From assembly GCA_022393335.1 (NCBI GenBank), contig JAJEKB010020870.1, positions 1-64,000 on the forward strand: 64,000 bases of DNA. The letters are read 5' to 3'. The notes beneath the pieces were generated by a model that saw nothing but the letters and a program-made list of their open reading frames with translations, searched no databases and was not told the origin of the DNA. The stretch's first letter is position 1, and the number at the start of each line of letters is the position of its first letter. The position numbers and the translations under genes are program-made. Source of the DNA: Macrotrachela quadricornifera. Its lineage: Eukaryota > Rotifera > Eurotatoria > Philodinida > Philodinidae. Below are positions 43,953 through 54,794 of this stretch, piece by piece.

Positions 43953-46900
43953 ATGGTACAAAATGTTCTTCTCATTTGGTTAGATAAAAATATTGACGAA
44001 GAACATGACGTTGATTGCCAAAACACCATCGCACAACTACGCCGTGTAGTAAACAGCGTCAATACATTCACTGATGGACAAGAATGTATACAATTTCTAG
44101 AAACTAATAACCAGGAAAAGGTATGTATGATTATATCTGGTGCACTTGGTGAACATATTGTGCCTCGTATTCACAATATGTCCCAAGTAAATTCAATTTT
44201 TATCTTTGGTGGTAATAAAGAATACCACGAACAATGGTCTAAAAAATGGTCGAAAATTCGGGGTATATTCACAGAAATCACCCCGATTTGTGCTGCTCTC
44301 AAAGAAGCAGCTCAACAATTTGAAAAAAATTTAATATCCATTAGCATTATGAATACAAGTGATGATATATCGAATACAAAGTTGGACCAATTGGACCCAA
44401 CGTTTATGTATACACAAATCTTCAAAGAAATCTTATTATCCATCAAATTTGAAGAAAACCACTTTAAAGAATTCATTGATTACTGTAGAGCTGCCTTTGT
44501 TGATAATGAACAAGAATTAATCAATGTTAAAGAGTTGGAACAAACTTATCTTACTAAAACTCCTATTTGGTGGTACGCATGTGACTCATTTCTATATCCA
44601 ATGCTCAATCGTGGTCTTCGAGCCACGGATGTAGATATTATGATTAAAATGGGATTTTTCATCAATGATTTACATCGACAGATCGATGAATTGCACAAAG
44701 AGCAATTTGGTCATCATAATGCTACAACTTTCAATGTATATCGTGGCCAAGCGTTATCTAAAACAGATTTTGATCAATTGAAGAACAATAAAGGTGGTTT
44801 AATGTCCTTTAATAATTTTTTATCCACTAGCAAACATCGTAAGATTTCTCTACCTTTCGCTCACAATGCTCTTTCTAATTCCGACATGGTGGGTATCCTT
44901 TTCGTTATGACTATCAATCCTTCGATACCGTCAACTCCTTTCGCTTCCATCAAAGGTATTAGCTATTATCCAGATGAAGATGAAGTTCTCTTCTCCATGC
45001 ACACAGTATTTCGTATTGGTGATATTAAGCAACTGGATGATAATCCTCGTCTCTTTCAAGTGGATTTGTCTCTTACCAGTGATAATGATAACGATCGTCG
45101 TATACTTACTGATCGTATACGAGAAGAAACTAAAGGATCAACAGGATGGGCCCGATTGGGTGAATTACTAGTTAAAATAGGTCAACCGAAAAAGGCTGCA
45201 GAAGTTTATGAACTTCTTCTTGAACAAACAATTGATGAGAGGGAAAAAGGAAATATTTATTACCAACTTGTAAAGATCAAATATTTACAAGGAGAATACC
45301 CAGAAGCAATTGCTTTCTACGAAAAATCACTTAAAATCTTTAAAAAAATTCTTCCTTCGAATCACCCAGCTTTGGGTAATCTGTACATCAACATTGGTGT
45401 GGTGTATGATGGCATGGGTGAATACTCGAAAGCACTTTCATATTATGAAAAAGACCTTGAAATCAAGCAAAAATCACTTCCTGCAAATCATCCTGATTTG
45501 GCTTCGGACTACAACAACATTGGTTTGGTGTATAATAACATGGGTGAATATTCGAAAGCACTTTCGTATTGTGAAAAAGCCCTTGAAATCGATAAAAAAT
45601 CACTTCCTGCAAATCATCCTGATTTGGCTTCGGACTACAACAACATTGTTTTGGTGTATTCTAACATGGGTGAATACTCGAAAGCACTTTCATCTCATGA
45701 AAAAGCCCTTGAAATTAAACAACAATCACTTCCTGCAAATCATCCTGATTTGGCTTCGACCTACAACAACATCGGTAATGTGTATTACAACATGCGTGAA
45801 TACTCGAAAGCACTTTCGTATTATGAAAAAGCCCTTGAAATTCGACAACAATCACTTCCTGCAAATCATCCTGATTTGGCTTCAACGTACGGCAACATCG
45901 GTTTGGTATATTCCAACATGGGTGAATACCCGAACGCACTTTCATATTATGAAAAAGCCCTTGAAATACAAAAACAATCACTTCCTGCAAATCATCCTGA
46001 TTTCGCTAAATCCTACAACAACATCGGTGTGGTGTATTACAACATGGGTGAATACTCGAAAGCACTTTCGTATTATGAAAAAGACCTTAAAATTACACAA
46101 CAATCACTTCCTGCAAATCATCCTGATTTGGCTAAATCCTTTATATCTCTGGGTTTGGTGTATTACAACATGGGTGAATACTCGAAAGCACTTTCGTCTC
46201 ATGAAAAAGCCCTTGAAATTAAACAACAATCACTTCCTGCAAATCATCCTGATTTGGCTTCGACCTACAACAACATCGGTTTGGTGTATTCCGACATGGG
46301 TGAATATTTGAAAGCACTTTCGTATTATGAAAAAGACCTTGGAATTAAACAACAATCACTTCCTGCAAATCATCCTGATTTGGCTTCGACCTACAACAAC
46401 ATCGGTTTGGTGTATTCCGACATGGGTGAATACTCGAAAGCACTTTCGTCTCATGAAAAAGCCCTTGAAATTCAAAAACAATCACTTCCTGCAAATCATC
46501 CTGATTTGGCTAAATCCTACAACAACATCGGTTTGGTGTATTCGGACATGGGTGAATACTCGAAAGCACTTTCGTATTATGAAAAAGCCCTTGAAATTCG
46601 ACAACAATCACTTCCTGCAAATCATCCTGATTTGGCTTCGACCTACAGCAACATCGGTAGTGTGTATTATAACACGGGTGAATACTCAAAAGCACTTTCG
46701 TATTATGAAAAAGACTTTGAAATTAAACAACAGTCACTTCCTGAAAATCATCCTAGTTTGGCTGGGTCCTACAACAACATCGGTAATGTATATGCTGACA
46801 TGGGTGAATACTCGAAAGCACTTTCATCTTATGAAAAAGCCCTTGAAATTCAAAAACAATCACTTCCTGCAAATCATCCTGATTTGGCTATGTCCTACAA

Positions 46901-47057
46901 CAACATCGGTAATGTGCATAAGAACATGGGTGAAAACTCAAAAGCGCTTTCGTATTATAAACGTGCAGTGAATATTGGAGAACATTCATTACCATCAAAT
47001 CATCCTCATCTTCAAATATATAGAAATAACCTTGATGACGTGAAAAAGAAATTGTAA
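43953..47057 (+). CDS. ADP-ribosyltransferase fused to TPR array (ART-TPR 1)
   Basis: Single exon, 1034 residues from the ATG at 43953 (MVQNVLLIWLDKNIDEEH). Residues 1-125 form an alpha/beta domain of unknown role with MIISGALGE and SIFIFGGNKE. Residues about 150-380 resemble an arginine-specific ADP-ribosyltransferase of R-S-E type: NVYRGQ (Arg about 264), FNNFLSTS (about 291) and a Glu-rich loop DEDEVLFSMHTVF (about 342) with the E-x-E pair. Such enzymes move ADP-ribose from NAD+ to proteins. From about residue 405 a TPR region follows, including 13 near-identical 42-residue units of the type LPANHPDLAxxYNNIGxVYxNMGEYSKALSYYEKALEI. No signal peptide is seen. Kinesin-light-chain-like TPRs suggest partner recognition. 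A paralogue lies on the opposite strand at the window end. Confidence 0.87.
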   Translation: MVQNVLLIWLDKNIDEEHDVDCQNTIAQLRRVVNSVNTFTDGQECIQFLETNNQEKVCMIISGALGEHIVPRIHNMSQVNSIFIFGGNKEYHEQWSKKWSKIRGIFTEITPICAALKEAAQQFEKNLISISIMNTSDDISNTKLDQLDPTFMYTQIFKEILLSIKFEENHFKEFIDYCRAAFVDNEQELINVKELEQTYLTKTPIWWYACDSFLYPMLNRGLRATDVDIMIKMGFFINDLHRQIDELHKEQFGHHNATTFNVYRGQALSKTDFDQLKNNKGGLMSFNNFLSTSKHRKISLPFAHNALSNSDMVGILFVMTINPSIPSTPFASIKGISYYPDEDEVLFSMHTVFRIGDIKQLDDNPRLFQVDLSLTSDNDNDRRILTDRIREETKGSTGWARLGELLVKIGQPKKAAEVYELLLEQTIDEREKGNIYYQLVKIKYLQGEYPEAIAFYEKSLKIFKKILPSNHPALGNLYINIGVVYDGMGEYSKALSYYEKDLEIKQKSLPANHPDLASDYNNIGLVYNNMGEYSKALSYCEKALEIDKKSLPANHPDLASDYNNIVLVYSNMGEYSKALSSHEKALEIKQQSLPANHPDLASTYNNIGNVYYNMREYSKALSYYEKALEIRQQSLPANHPDLASTYGNIGLVYSNMGEYPNALSYYEKALEIQKQSLPANHPDFAKSYNNIGVVYYNMGEYSKALSYYEKDLKITQQSLPANHPDLAKSFISLGLVYYNMGEYSKALSSHEKALEIKQQSLPANHPDLASTYNNIGLVYSDMGEYLKALSYYEKDLGIKQQSLPANHPDLASTYNNIGLVYSDMGEYSKALSSHEKALEIQKQSLPANHPDLAKSYNNIGLVYSDMGEYSKALSYYEKALEIRQQSLPANHPDLASTYSNIGSVYYNTGEYSKALSYYEKDFEIKQQSLPENHPSLAGSYNNIGNVYADMGEYSKALSSYEKALEIQKQSLPANHPDLAMSYNNIGNVHKNMGENSKALSYYKRAVNIGEHSLPSNHPHLQIYRNNLDDVKKKL
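45340..46980 (+). repeat. 126-bp tandem TPR-coding repeats (13 units)
   Basis: Thirteen head-to-tail 126-bp units within ART-TPR 1, several differing by only a few bases and each containing CTTCCTGCAAATCATCCTGA. Two variants recur in patches (TCGTATTATGAAAAA and TCATCTCATGAAAAA forms). This points to gene conversion or unequal exchange. Confidence 0.9.
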
Positions 47058-47138
47058 AGAAATAGTGTGTGTTTTTTTTGAAAAAGGAAATAAAATGATT
47101 AAAAAGTAAATGAATTTTTATGAGATATGCGCGTGCGT

Positions 47139-47280
47139 ACAGAGAAATTCTGTTCTTATTGAGAACATGAATGGGACGGTGCCCGTGAAGGTAATACAAT
47201 ACATGTTAAATAACATGTATTGTATGAAAAGACCTTCACGACAAGTATCATGTTTCAATAAGACAGTAATTTCTCTGTGT
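47139..47280 (+). terminator. Large hairpin 81 nt after the ART-TPR 1 stop
   Basis: Arms of about 70 bp: ACAGAGAAATTCTGTTCTTA leads into GTGAAGGT and CAATACATGTTA, then the inverse. A homologous structure sits at the same distance behind the paralogous gene (61405-61575). Its role (3' end formation, transcript stability or a MITE) is unknown; typed as terminator only because of position. Confidence 0.55.
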
Positions 47281-47348
47281 TAGGTCAAAAGATAATAGCC
47301 ACCTAACAAGCTCATTATTAAGGTAGATTAGTATAAAAAAGAAAAGCA

Positions 47349-47425
47349 AAATTTATTTATCAAGATAATAAATTCTTTTGTTCGAACAGAAAAGAATAAT
47401 TTATTATCTTGATAAATAAATAGGT
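47349..47425 (+). repeat. Perfect AT-rich hairpin
   Basis: TTTATTTATCAAGATAATAA continues to TTCTTTT, then a short GTTCGAACA loop, then the exact inverse. It is the second hairpin downstream of ART-TPR 1. A similar AT-rich hairpin follows ART-TPR 2. Confidence 0.75.
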
Positions 47426-48340
47426 AGTACACGACTACAAAACTCATTCATGATTAAATGAATCATTTTTATTTATATTTAATGATTGTGGAACAGAATC
47501 AATTATTGAATATAGATAAAAATTATTCATTTTTTGATACCCTATTTCTCATTGCTCGAAAATTAATTTAAATATTTCTTTTATATCTTACCTTAATTGT
47601 TGTTGATAGATGAAACAAATGAAACATAGAATGAGTTTATATAGTGTTCGTGGCTTTCTTTAAAGTTAATGAGAAAAAAAACTAAGCGGACGTATATGTT
47701 TTTTTTTATTTCTATAGACATAAAAGATAAATAGTTTTTTTTCATTTTAGACGTCTGTATAATAATAATTGTTATTATTATACCGACTGTATTAATTTTA
47801 TTTTCCGTTGTTACAATATAATTTGTTATAAAATGTATTCCATATAAAAAGAAATTCGTTTCGTAAATATATAGTAGAAAATACCCATGAAAAAAGATTT
47901 TGAAGAAAATCGCGGTTGTGATCGGTTTCACGCACCGCGGTGTACTCAATGATAACCGAGGATCCAAGCACATCTGTTATTTTGGGCTTAGGGTGTGAAT
48001 AAATCAGTGTTACGTCTGGATTTCTTTGTTTTCTTTTCTAAATCAGCAGCTACCTGCTTGATATCACTAGCATAATGTTTAAGTTATTGTGCCTCACTTG
48101 ATGTATTTTATGTTGATGTCATCGACAATCGATAACAGAGAGAAAGGAAAGAGAATAGTTGACATATATCATCTATATACATTTTCGCGCTGAGCCGGTC
48201 GGCTAAATTGAAATGTCTATGACACGAATGGAAGAAGATGACTTTTTTTCGTGATAACGAAAATAATTTTGGAAGAAAATTACAGTTAACGCGATATCAT
48301 CTGAATAATCGCCGTTAACTGCAACTTTTTGCATCACGTT
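47426..48340. other. Intergenic, nothing recognised
   Basis: AT-rich spacer downstream of ART-TPR 1. A long minus-strand frame at 47593-47973 is hydrophobic by composition and not supported as a gene. No tRNA or other RNA is seen. Confidence 0.4.
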
Positions 48341-48344
48341 TTAT

Positions 48345-48535
48345 TTTAGATCAATATCAACTTCGTAATGAACGGTAAGTGTTTAAATAAATAATTTTTT
48401 TTCTTTTTTCTTCATTAATATCAATATCGAAATGACCAGTAGATATTTAGATAAATACATAATTTTTTTTTATTTTAGAGCCATATCAAAATCAAATTGC
48501 AGTAAGTAATAATTTAAATAAATACTTTTATTTTG
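48345..48535 (+). repeat. Three degenerate ~60-bp exon-like repeats
   Basis: Three units near 48350, 48418 and 48480 share ATATCAA..ATC, a CAGTAAGT-like or GGTAAGTG-like site and TTTAAATAAATA. Units 1 and 3 look like tiny exons, with TTTTAG before and GTAAGT after about 23-25 bases. They may be remnants of a duplicated short exon. Confidence 0.45.
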
Positions 48536-48542
48536 TTTTTAG

Positions 48543-49951
48543 ACTAAACCTCACTCCATAAGAAAAGACCCCGAGTCTTCTATTGTGTCTTGACGTACAA
48601 AGTTTATTGGGGCTCTTCTATTATGAGAGGGTCTTCTAATAGGATTTTGCAGTAAAGTTTCTAAAAATCCGGTGAATTTCGTAATATCAATGAACATCAC
48701 TTCATATGATGTGGTACTTTATATTTATTACAATAGTAGCTATCGTTAATGCTAGACTCCGAAATGTAGACTATTATTGCAATTATATCTGAAGACAAAA
48801 CTTTAATCATGTGAGACCACTAATGCTTATCGAAATCTAAAATAGGCGTGGATATTTTTGTAACAACTTAAGAATGGAAAGGACTGTAGAGTTATGGTTT
48901 TCACCAGTCGAAAGAAGAAACATTAGAACATCTTTTCTCCAAAATTGTATAAGACAAAATCGTTTTAAAATAAATCTTTTCTGCAAACCATTGCAAAAAA
49001 TGCATGAAAACAAAACAGTCTGTCATTCCGATGAAATTTTAGTTTGGATATGTCGTCTGGAGAGAGCAACTTCAGATCTATACTTGAAGATATAAGTCAA
49101 ACGATTATCTTCTCACATTCTAGTATCAAGCAAATCAAACTATAAAATTGCTCCATCGAAAACTATGGATTTCTCTTAAATTTTAACCAAATTTTCTGAA
49201 AACTTCTTATGAATGATAGGTCATTGTTATAAATTTTTTCGATGTGTTGTACAAATCGTACATTTAAAAAAGAATCGTCTTATATAGCATACAATATTGG
49301 AGAAAAAGACCTTCCAATGTACTCTGTGTCGAGTGGTGAAAACTACAACTCTATAACCATTTTCGTTCTTGAATTATTGCAAGAAATACCCACGATCATT
49401 TTATGTTTGGACTGATAGTAGTTTATTGATTCTGATTCACTGGAAACAATATTCCGTCAAAAATCTCAAAGACTTTTTCTAAGCTTTTTGAGCTTTTCTT
49501 TTTAGTCAGTGTGACCTGCACTGTTAATGAAACGTGATCGTCTGATGGATATTTTTCTGAAAAAGATTCTCTGGTAAGAAAATAAAAGTATATTCCGGAT
49601 GTCTTTCTTATCCTATCATAGAAACTTTATTCACCACCTTTTTTGAAAATATTTGAATAGTCCTAGGTCGAACAAGCATGGTGGTTTACGACCGTTCACG
49701 GAGTCCCTAACAATTGACCTAGGAGGACAATATTAGTTTTACATATTGTTTCTTTGAAGAAACTAAAAGCTGAAAAACATGGCTAAATTCCAAATTGTGA
49801 AAGATTTTGACTCAATATATATTGAACTCAAGATGAAAGGAATTGGAAAATCAAAAATCAAAAACTTATTTTAAAAAGAAGACCCAGGTCTTCCATTATG
49901 AATTTCACATCAAATCCTCCGGGGGTCTTCTAATATGGAGCGGGGTTTACT
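48543..49951. mobile_element. TA-flanked element (about 1.4 kb)
   Basis: Ends AACCTCACTCCATAAGAAAA (48547) and, reverse-complemented, AACCCCGCTCCATATTAGAA (about 49947), each next to TA. Both continue into GACCCC. No transposase is recognised in the interior. It abuts the next element, with which it shares the end motif. Confidence 0.55.
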
Positions 49952-50296
49952 AACCCCCCCCCCCCATATTACAAGCTCCCGGAGGCTTCTAATATGCCTA
50001 CCATATGAAGCTTCAGGAGGGAGGCTTCTATTAAGTCTCAAAAAAAATTTCTTAAACTGTCAGGAAAAAGGGTTCGTAAGGGTTTTTAGAGATTTTCAAT
50101 GTTTTTATAGATTTCCCAGGAGATTTTTGGCAGTATTTCCAAATGTTAGCACAACTAGATAAGAGTCAGCCAAATTTTTACCTGAAAATCGAAAAACTTT
50201 GACAGTTTTAGCATGAAAATTCGAAAAAAAATCTTGAAAGTTTTAAAATTTTTTTCGAAAAATTAGGTGGGCTTCTAATTAGGGGCGGGGGGTTAT
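49951..50296. mobile_element. Short related MITE (about 345 bp)
   Basis: Ends ACCCCCCCCCCCATATTACAAGC (left, 49953) and, reverse-complemented, ACCCCCCGCCCCTAATTAGA (right), with TA outside. Internal GGAGGCTTCTAATATG repeats the end motif. Probably the same family as the neighbouring 1.4-kb element. Confidence 0.55.
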
Positions 50297-50966
50297 CAAC
50301 TATAGATCCGACAGTAAGTGTGATTAAAATAGATTTGGAATCCAATCTGGTCGAAGATTCCAGTTCTTTTCATTTTCTCAGTGTTTTCAAGATAAATCAA
50401 AGACATACGATTGTTTTAAGAGTCACAGTACCGCGGAAGTGTTACTCGTAAAACAATAGTATATCTTTATGATTTATCTTGAAAACACCATGAAAATGAA
50501 AAGTACTAAGATTTCTCGGAAAAAGAAATCTCCTAAAAACTGCTACAAAATTCAATCTATTAAACCGTTGTTTTAGCCGATTTTGTTTGATTATAGGTGT
50601 CAGATCATCAGTACAGATTAGAAAATCGCGTTCTTAGAAACAGCTGTTTTTAAAAACGCGTTTTTTCGCGATTTTTTGCAAAATTTTTTTCATGGATATA
50701 AGAAAAAGTTTGTTTTACTCTTGATAATGAAAATCATTTTGTATTAATAAAATTAATCTGGTTTTATTTTAAACAAATCAGAAATAGATCTATATTGATA
50801 GATACCAGAACATTTTTCAAATATTTTCTTTGATCTTTTATTTACGTCAATATGAAATCTAAAAGAAAACATCAATGAATAGCAATGTATGATATTCTTA
50901 TTTTTCGCAATTATTTTTTGATTTATTGATCATATTTTTTATAGTATTAAAAAAAACAATTATGCA
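50297..50966. repeat. Spacer with a hairpin at 50372-50505
   Basis: Arms near 50372-50430 and 50445-50505 pair through TTTTCATTTTC, GTGTTTTCAAGATAAATCA and ATTGTTTTA. The rest is AT-rich with no gene seen. Confidence 0.5.
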
Positions 50967-52792
50967 ATGGGTGGGGTAGAATAAATAGCAGTCTCTGTAT
51001 TTTGCCAATATTTCACTTATTTCTCTTTGTTAATAAGACAAACTTTTTCTTAAAAGATGTGTCTTTCAATTCTCTACGATCTGGCCTACTTCAATTGATT
51101 CAATTTAGATTCGTTGGTTTATTACCAACAATGAAACAAATTAATTTAAAAACTACAACTTTCTAACAAGGAGTTTTTTTGTCAGGATTTTTGATGCGAA
51201 GTCAACCGAAAAAGTCCAAAATTTTCAAAAATATTCCCTTTCGTGTTAGTTCTTTTGTAGAGTTTTTTTCTTTGATCATTTTGGTAAGAAAACGTTTTAA
51301 ACCTCATTTCTCAATGACGATATTATAGTCAAAATGCTAAACAAGTTTAAAATGCAGTTTATTCTGATAAATAGACATAAAAAGTCGATTAGCATATCTT
51401 AAGATGGCTATATTATGACGATATATGACATAATAGCTTTGTAAAAAAAAGTTTACTTTACAAAAGATAACAGTCAAGAATGTCCTTGACGAAATGTTCC
51501 TGGTGTTTGGTCCCCAGATGAAATTTTCTTCATAAAAAAAAATATTCTTTGGACTAATTTATTATTATCATGAATACTTAATGCGTTGAATATAGACAAT
51601 AGTAGCCGTGAGCTTCCTTTTGACAACTTTATAATAGTTCCGAAACTATGGGAACTAGTTTTTTTCTTTGCTTTAACAGATTTTTCCATTAGATTTGAAA
51701 ACATATACTTTTGAATTGAGAATGGAGAGTGATGGCGAAAGATTCAATATGAGAATATTCGATTGACGGTGAGAGTGAGGATGACGATGAGAATGATGGA
51801 GTTGGATTGAGGATGCAGATGAAGATTAGGATGTATTGATGATGATGACAATGAAAATGCCGTTGATTATTTTCTAATTAAGCTGGAGTATCTTTGCAGG
51901 GAAAAATAGTTTAGATAATTTCAAAACTATAGTGAAAATACTAAAGCAGAGGTTCTTGGTCAGCGCTCGAGACAGATGGCATTATAGTCTAAGTATTGAT
52001 GGAACTCATAAGGAAGTGGATACTATTCATAGTTTGATAAACCAAATAAATAGTGGAATATGTTTTTATACGAAATGATTGCTAACAAAAATTGCTCAAG
52101 ATCGAAACAATGAATTATATAATCGATTTAACAACAGCACAATTACAGTGAAAAAATTATTAGAAGAACTTTCCTTTTTTTGTGCCAAATGATCAATGCA
52201 GTAAAATTTTAAATGTTCTTTTAAATTAAATCTCACCATAAACATCTTCATCAAATATTAATTATTTTCCATCGAAAGGACATTCGTCGTGGATCATTTC
52301 TACAGAATATATTTGTCATGAAGGATATTCTTTTCGGAGGACTATCTCTCAAGAATATTTTATATGGAGGACATTTTATACGAAGAACTTTTTTTCAAGA
52401 ATAAAAAACTAAGGACATTTCGTCAAGTACATATTTGCAAGGACATTCTTGACTGTATTCTACTCGAGTGTATCTCAGAAACCAATTATAGGGTTTTGTA
52501 GCGCAAACTTTCCTCTACAAAACTTACTAAGTCACATTTCTCTATAATATAGCCATTCTCAGATATGATAATCCTTTCGAATATTTCTTGTTAGAAAGTT
52601 GTAGTTTTTAAACTAATTTGTCTTATTGTTGTCAATAAACTAATGAATCTCAATCGAACCAATTAAAATAGGCCAGATTGTAGAGAATTGAAAGACATAT
52701 CTTTTAAGAAAAAGTTTGTGTTATAAACAAAGAAAAATAAGTGAAACAGTGTGAAAATACAGAGACCGCTATTTATTCTGCCTCACCCGTTA
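50965..52792. mobile_element. TIR element (about 1.8 kb) with ~215-bp arms
   Basis: Inverted arms 50967-51180 and 52580-52790 share AGAATAAATAGC, TCTCTGTATTTT, AACTTTTTCTTAAAAGAT and AAAACTACAACTTTCTAACA. The right end is flanked by TA, the left by CA. The interior holds a second, diverged inverted set around CAGTCAAGAATGTCCTTG (about 51470 and 52460) and a GAGGATGA-rich tract (51765-51850). No transposase frame is supported. A related end occurs near 59960-59995. Confidence 0.65.
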
Positions 52793-53394
52793 GATAAAGA
52801 TATTCATTGTTTAAAATAGGAAAAAAAAGATTTTATAATAAGCTGCTTTTCCTAAGATGCAACGTTGTTACTTCTATGTATCGAAAAGTTTTTTCAAAGA
52901 AATAATACTCTACAGAAAACAGTGTTCTATAGTATTATAGTAGACAATGATTATTCATCTTCATAGCTTATCACTGTCAGTGACTGAATGATTACATAAA
53001 ACATTACTCTTTCGCAATTCTTGAGTACGAGGAAGCGAATTTGTCGATTTTGCTTTTTGGTTTTAATAATATATTGGAATATTTTCTGTAAAATCGTTTT
53101 AAAAAATTTTCTGCTATTCTTCCCACTATTTTGTGAGCATCTTTTCACTTTTTCGATCTGATAAGGTGGGAATCATGACAAAAAAAAGCATAAATAATAA
53201 AAATCTGGTAGAGTATTTCACCTGTATTTCAATGAAAATAGGGTTTAGTTCAAAAATTTTTTACCAACATGATCAGCTAAAAAAGTTCTATAAGTCCTGA
53301 AAGTTTTATCGGATTTGGACAAGGTCACTTGATGGATATCGAAAAATCCCGTGGACACACATGTATATTGAATATATCTTCTTACTATTTGAAG
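52793..53394. other. Intergenic, nothing recognised
   Basis: AT-rich spacer before the F-box pseudogene. No coding or structured feature is supported. Confidence 0.4.
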
Positions 53395-53400
53395 AAAAAA

Positions 53401-54794
53401 TGAAAATGAATAATTCATTGATTAATATTCTTAATTTACCTGATGAAATTTTGCTTAATATTCTAAAAAAAACTTTCTAATTTGGATGTTTTATATTGAT
53501 TAATTGTTAGTACTAGAAAATTCGATAAAATTGCATGTGATCAAACATTCATTCAATCAATCGATTTAACAAGTATGTTATCGAATGAAAAGGATAATTC
53601 AAAAACTAATCAAATATTTGATCGATTTTGTTTTGAAATTTTACCACGAATCCATAATAATATTGAATATCTCACAATTGAAACATGTTTCTTGGACCAT
53701 ATTTTATATACCAATAAATTTATTAATTTATATCGAATTCGTTTAATCAATGTTGATGATGATATGGGTTCGAAGATTTTTGATGGCAATATATCTGACT
53801 TGTTTATACTAAAATATAAAAACGATTCCATTTATTGTTAATTTTCAATATAAAATATCTGAATTGATTTTAATGATTGATTATGAAGTTCCAAATTTAT
53901 CAATGTTTACATTACTTATTGATATCTATAATCGTATATTTAATTTATTATCAAATTTAAAATATATAAATTTGGAGGTGAACAATGATTTATTATCAAC
54001 GATATGTTCTTCATTAAATATGACTCATTTATTTATTAAATTACATAATATTGATGATTGTTTTCATCTATTTGATGGTCGTCTTAATCAATTACATACA
54101 TTTTTAGTTAAATTTGCTGAATATGTTCACGATCCATCATTACTTCGACGTATTCCAATAGAAATTACACACAATTTTTTAGATTATTAAATAATATGGT
54201 AAATATTGTGACAAAAAAAGACCCTTTTTTTAATTTCCATTTGTTTTCAAATCAATAAAGAATGTTTAAGTATCAATTCATATCTTTTATGTTCTTATAT
54301 TTAGAAAAAAAATAGATAAACTAAATTATTTTTTAATGTATGTCCAACTTTCGACAAGTGAATTTGATAGTTTAATTTTTTCACTTATTCGTCGAATGTT
54401 ATATTTGAAAAAAATTGAATCATCATTTCATCTTAGTCAGGGAACTTCATTTATTGATTGTGCATATTTGGAAAATTCATTTCTCAATCAAATTCTGTAT
54501 TTAGAAAGATTTATTTTCGATAATGTTATTGATCATATTCGACGTACATCTATTCAAAGAGGATATTATATTGATGGGTATATCAGTTATACAAATTATT
54601 TAAATAGAAAATGGAATCAATGTTATTTTTATTCGATTCCTTGTTCAATGGAATATTTACAAACTATTTCACATAGTTTTCCCGGTAGTTTATTTAATAA
54701 TGTGCGCATTCTATGGATGCGAGACGAATATTCGTTATTTATGAAAATTTCACATTCATTTCCATTACTTCGTCAATTAGCGATTTCAAATTGA
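53401..54794 (+). pseudogene. F-box-type protein pseudogene
   Basis: Starts MKMNNSLINILNLPDEILLN, an F-box-like opening. A frameshift in the A-run near 53465-53473 moves the frame to LSNLDVLY, then a TGA follows. The second frame resumes VSTRKFDKIACDQTFIQSID and runs to a stop at 53841. Further pieces in other frames (53864-54190; 54336-54794) continue leucine-rich, repeat-like sequence such as LLSNLKYINLEV and SFPLLRQLAISN. Intact relatives of about 500-600 residues are abundant in bdelloids (general knowledge). F-box proteins recruit substrates to SCF ubiquitin ligases. Several breaks make this copy non-functional. Confidence 0.68.

Noticed and set aside
45310..46971. Long open frames in a second frame over the TPR array
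   Set aside because: They arise because the 126-bp unit, a multiple of three, repeats without a stop in that frame; the products (LWVICTSTLVWCMMAWVN-like) have no family pattern. The TPR frame is the real one.
47593..47973. 126-codon hydrophobic frame on the minus strand
   Set aside because: Phe/Ile/Tyr/Asn-rich composition follows from AT-rich DNA; no domain, no splice context.
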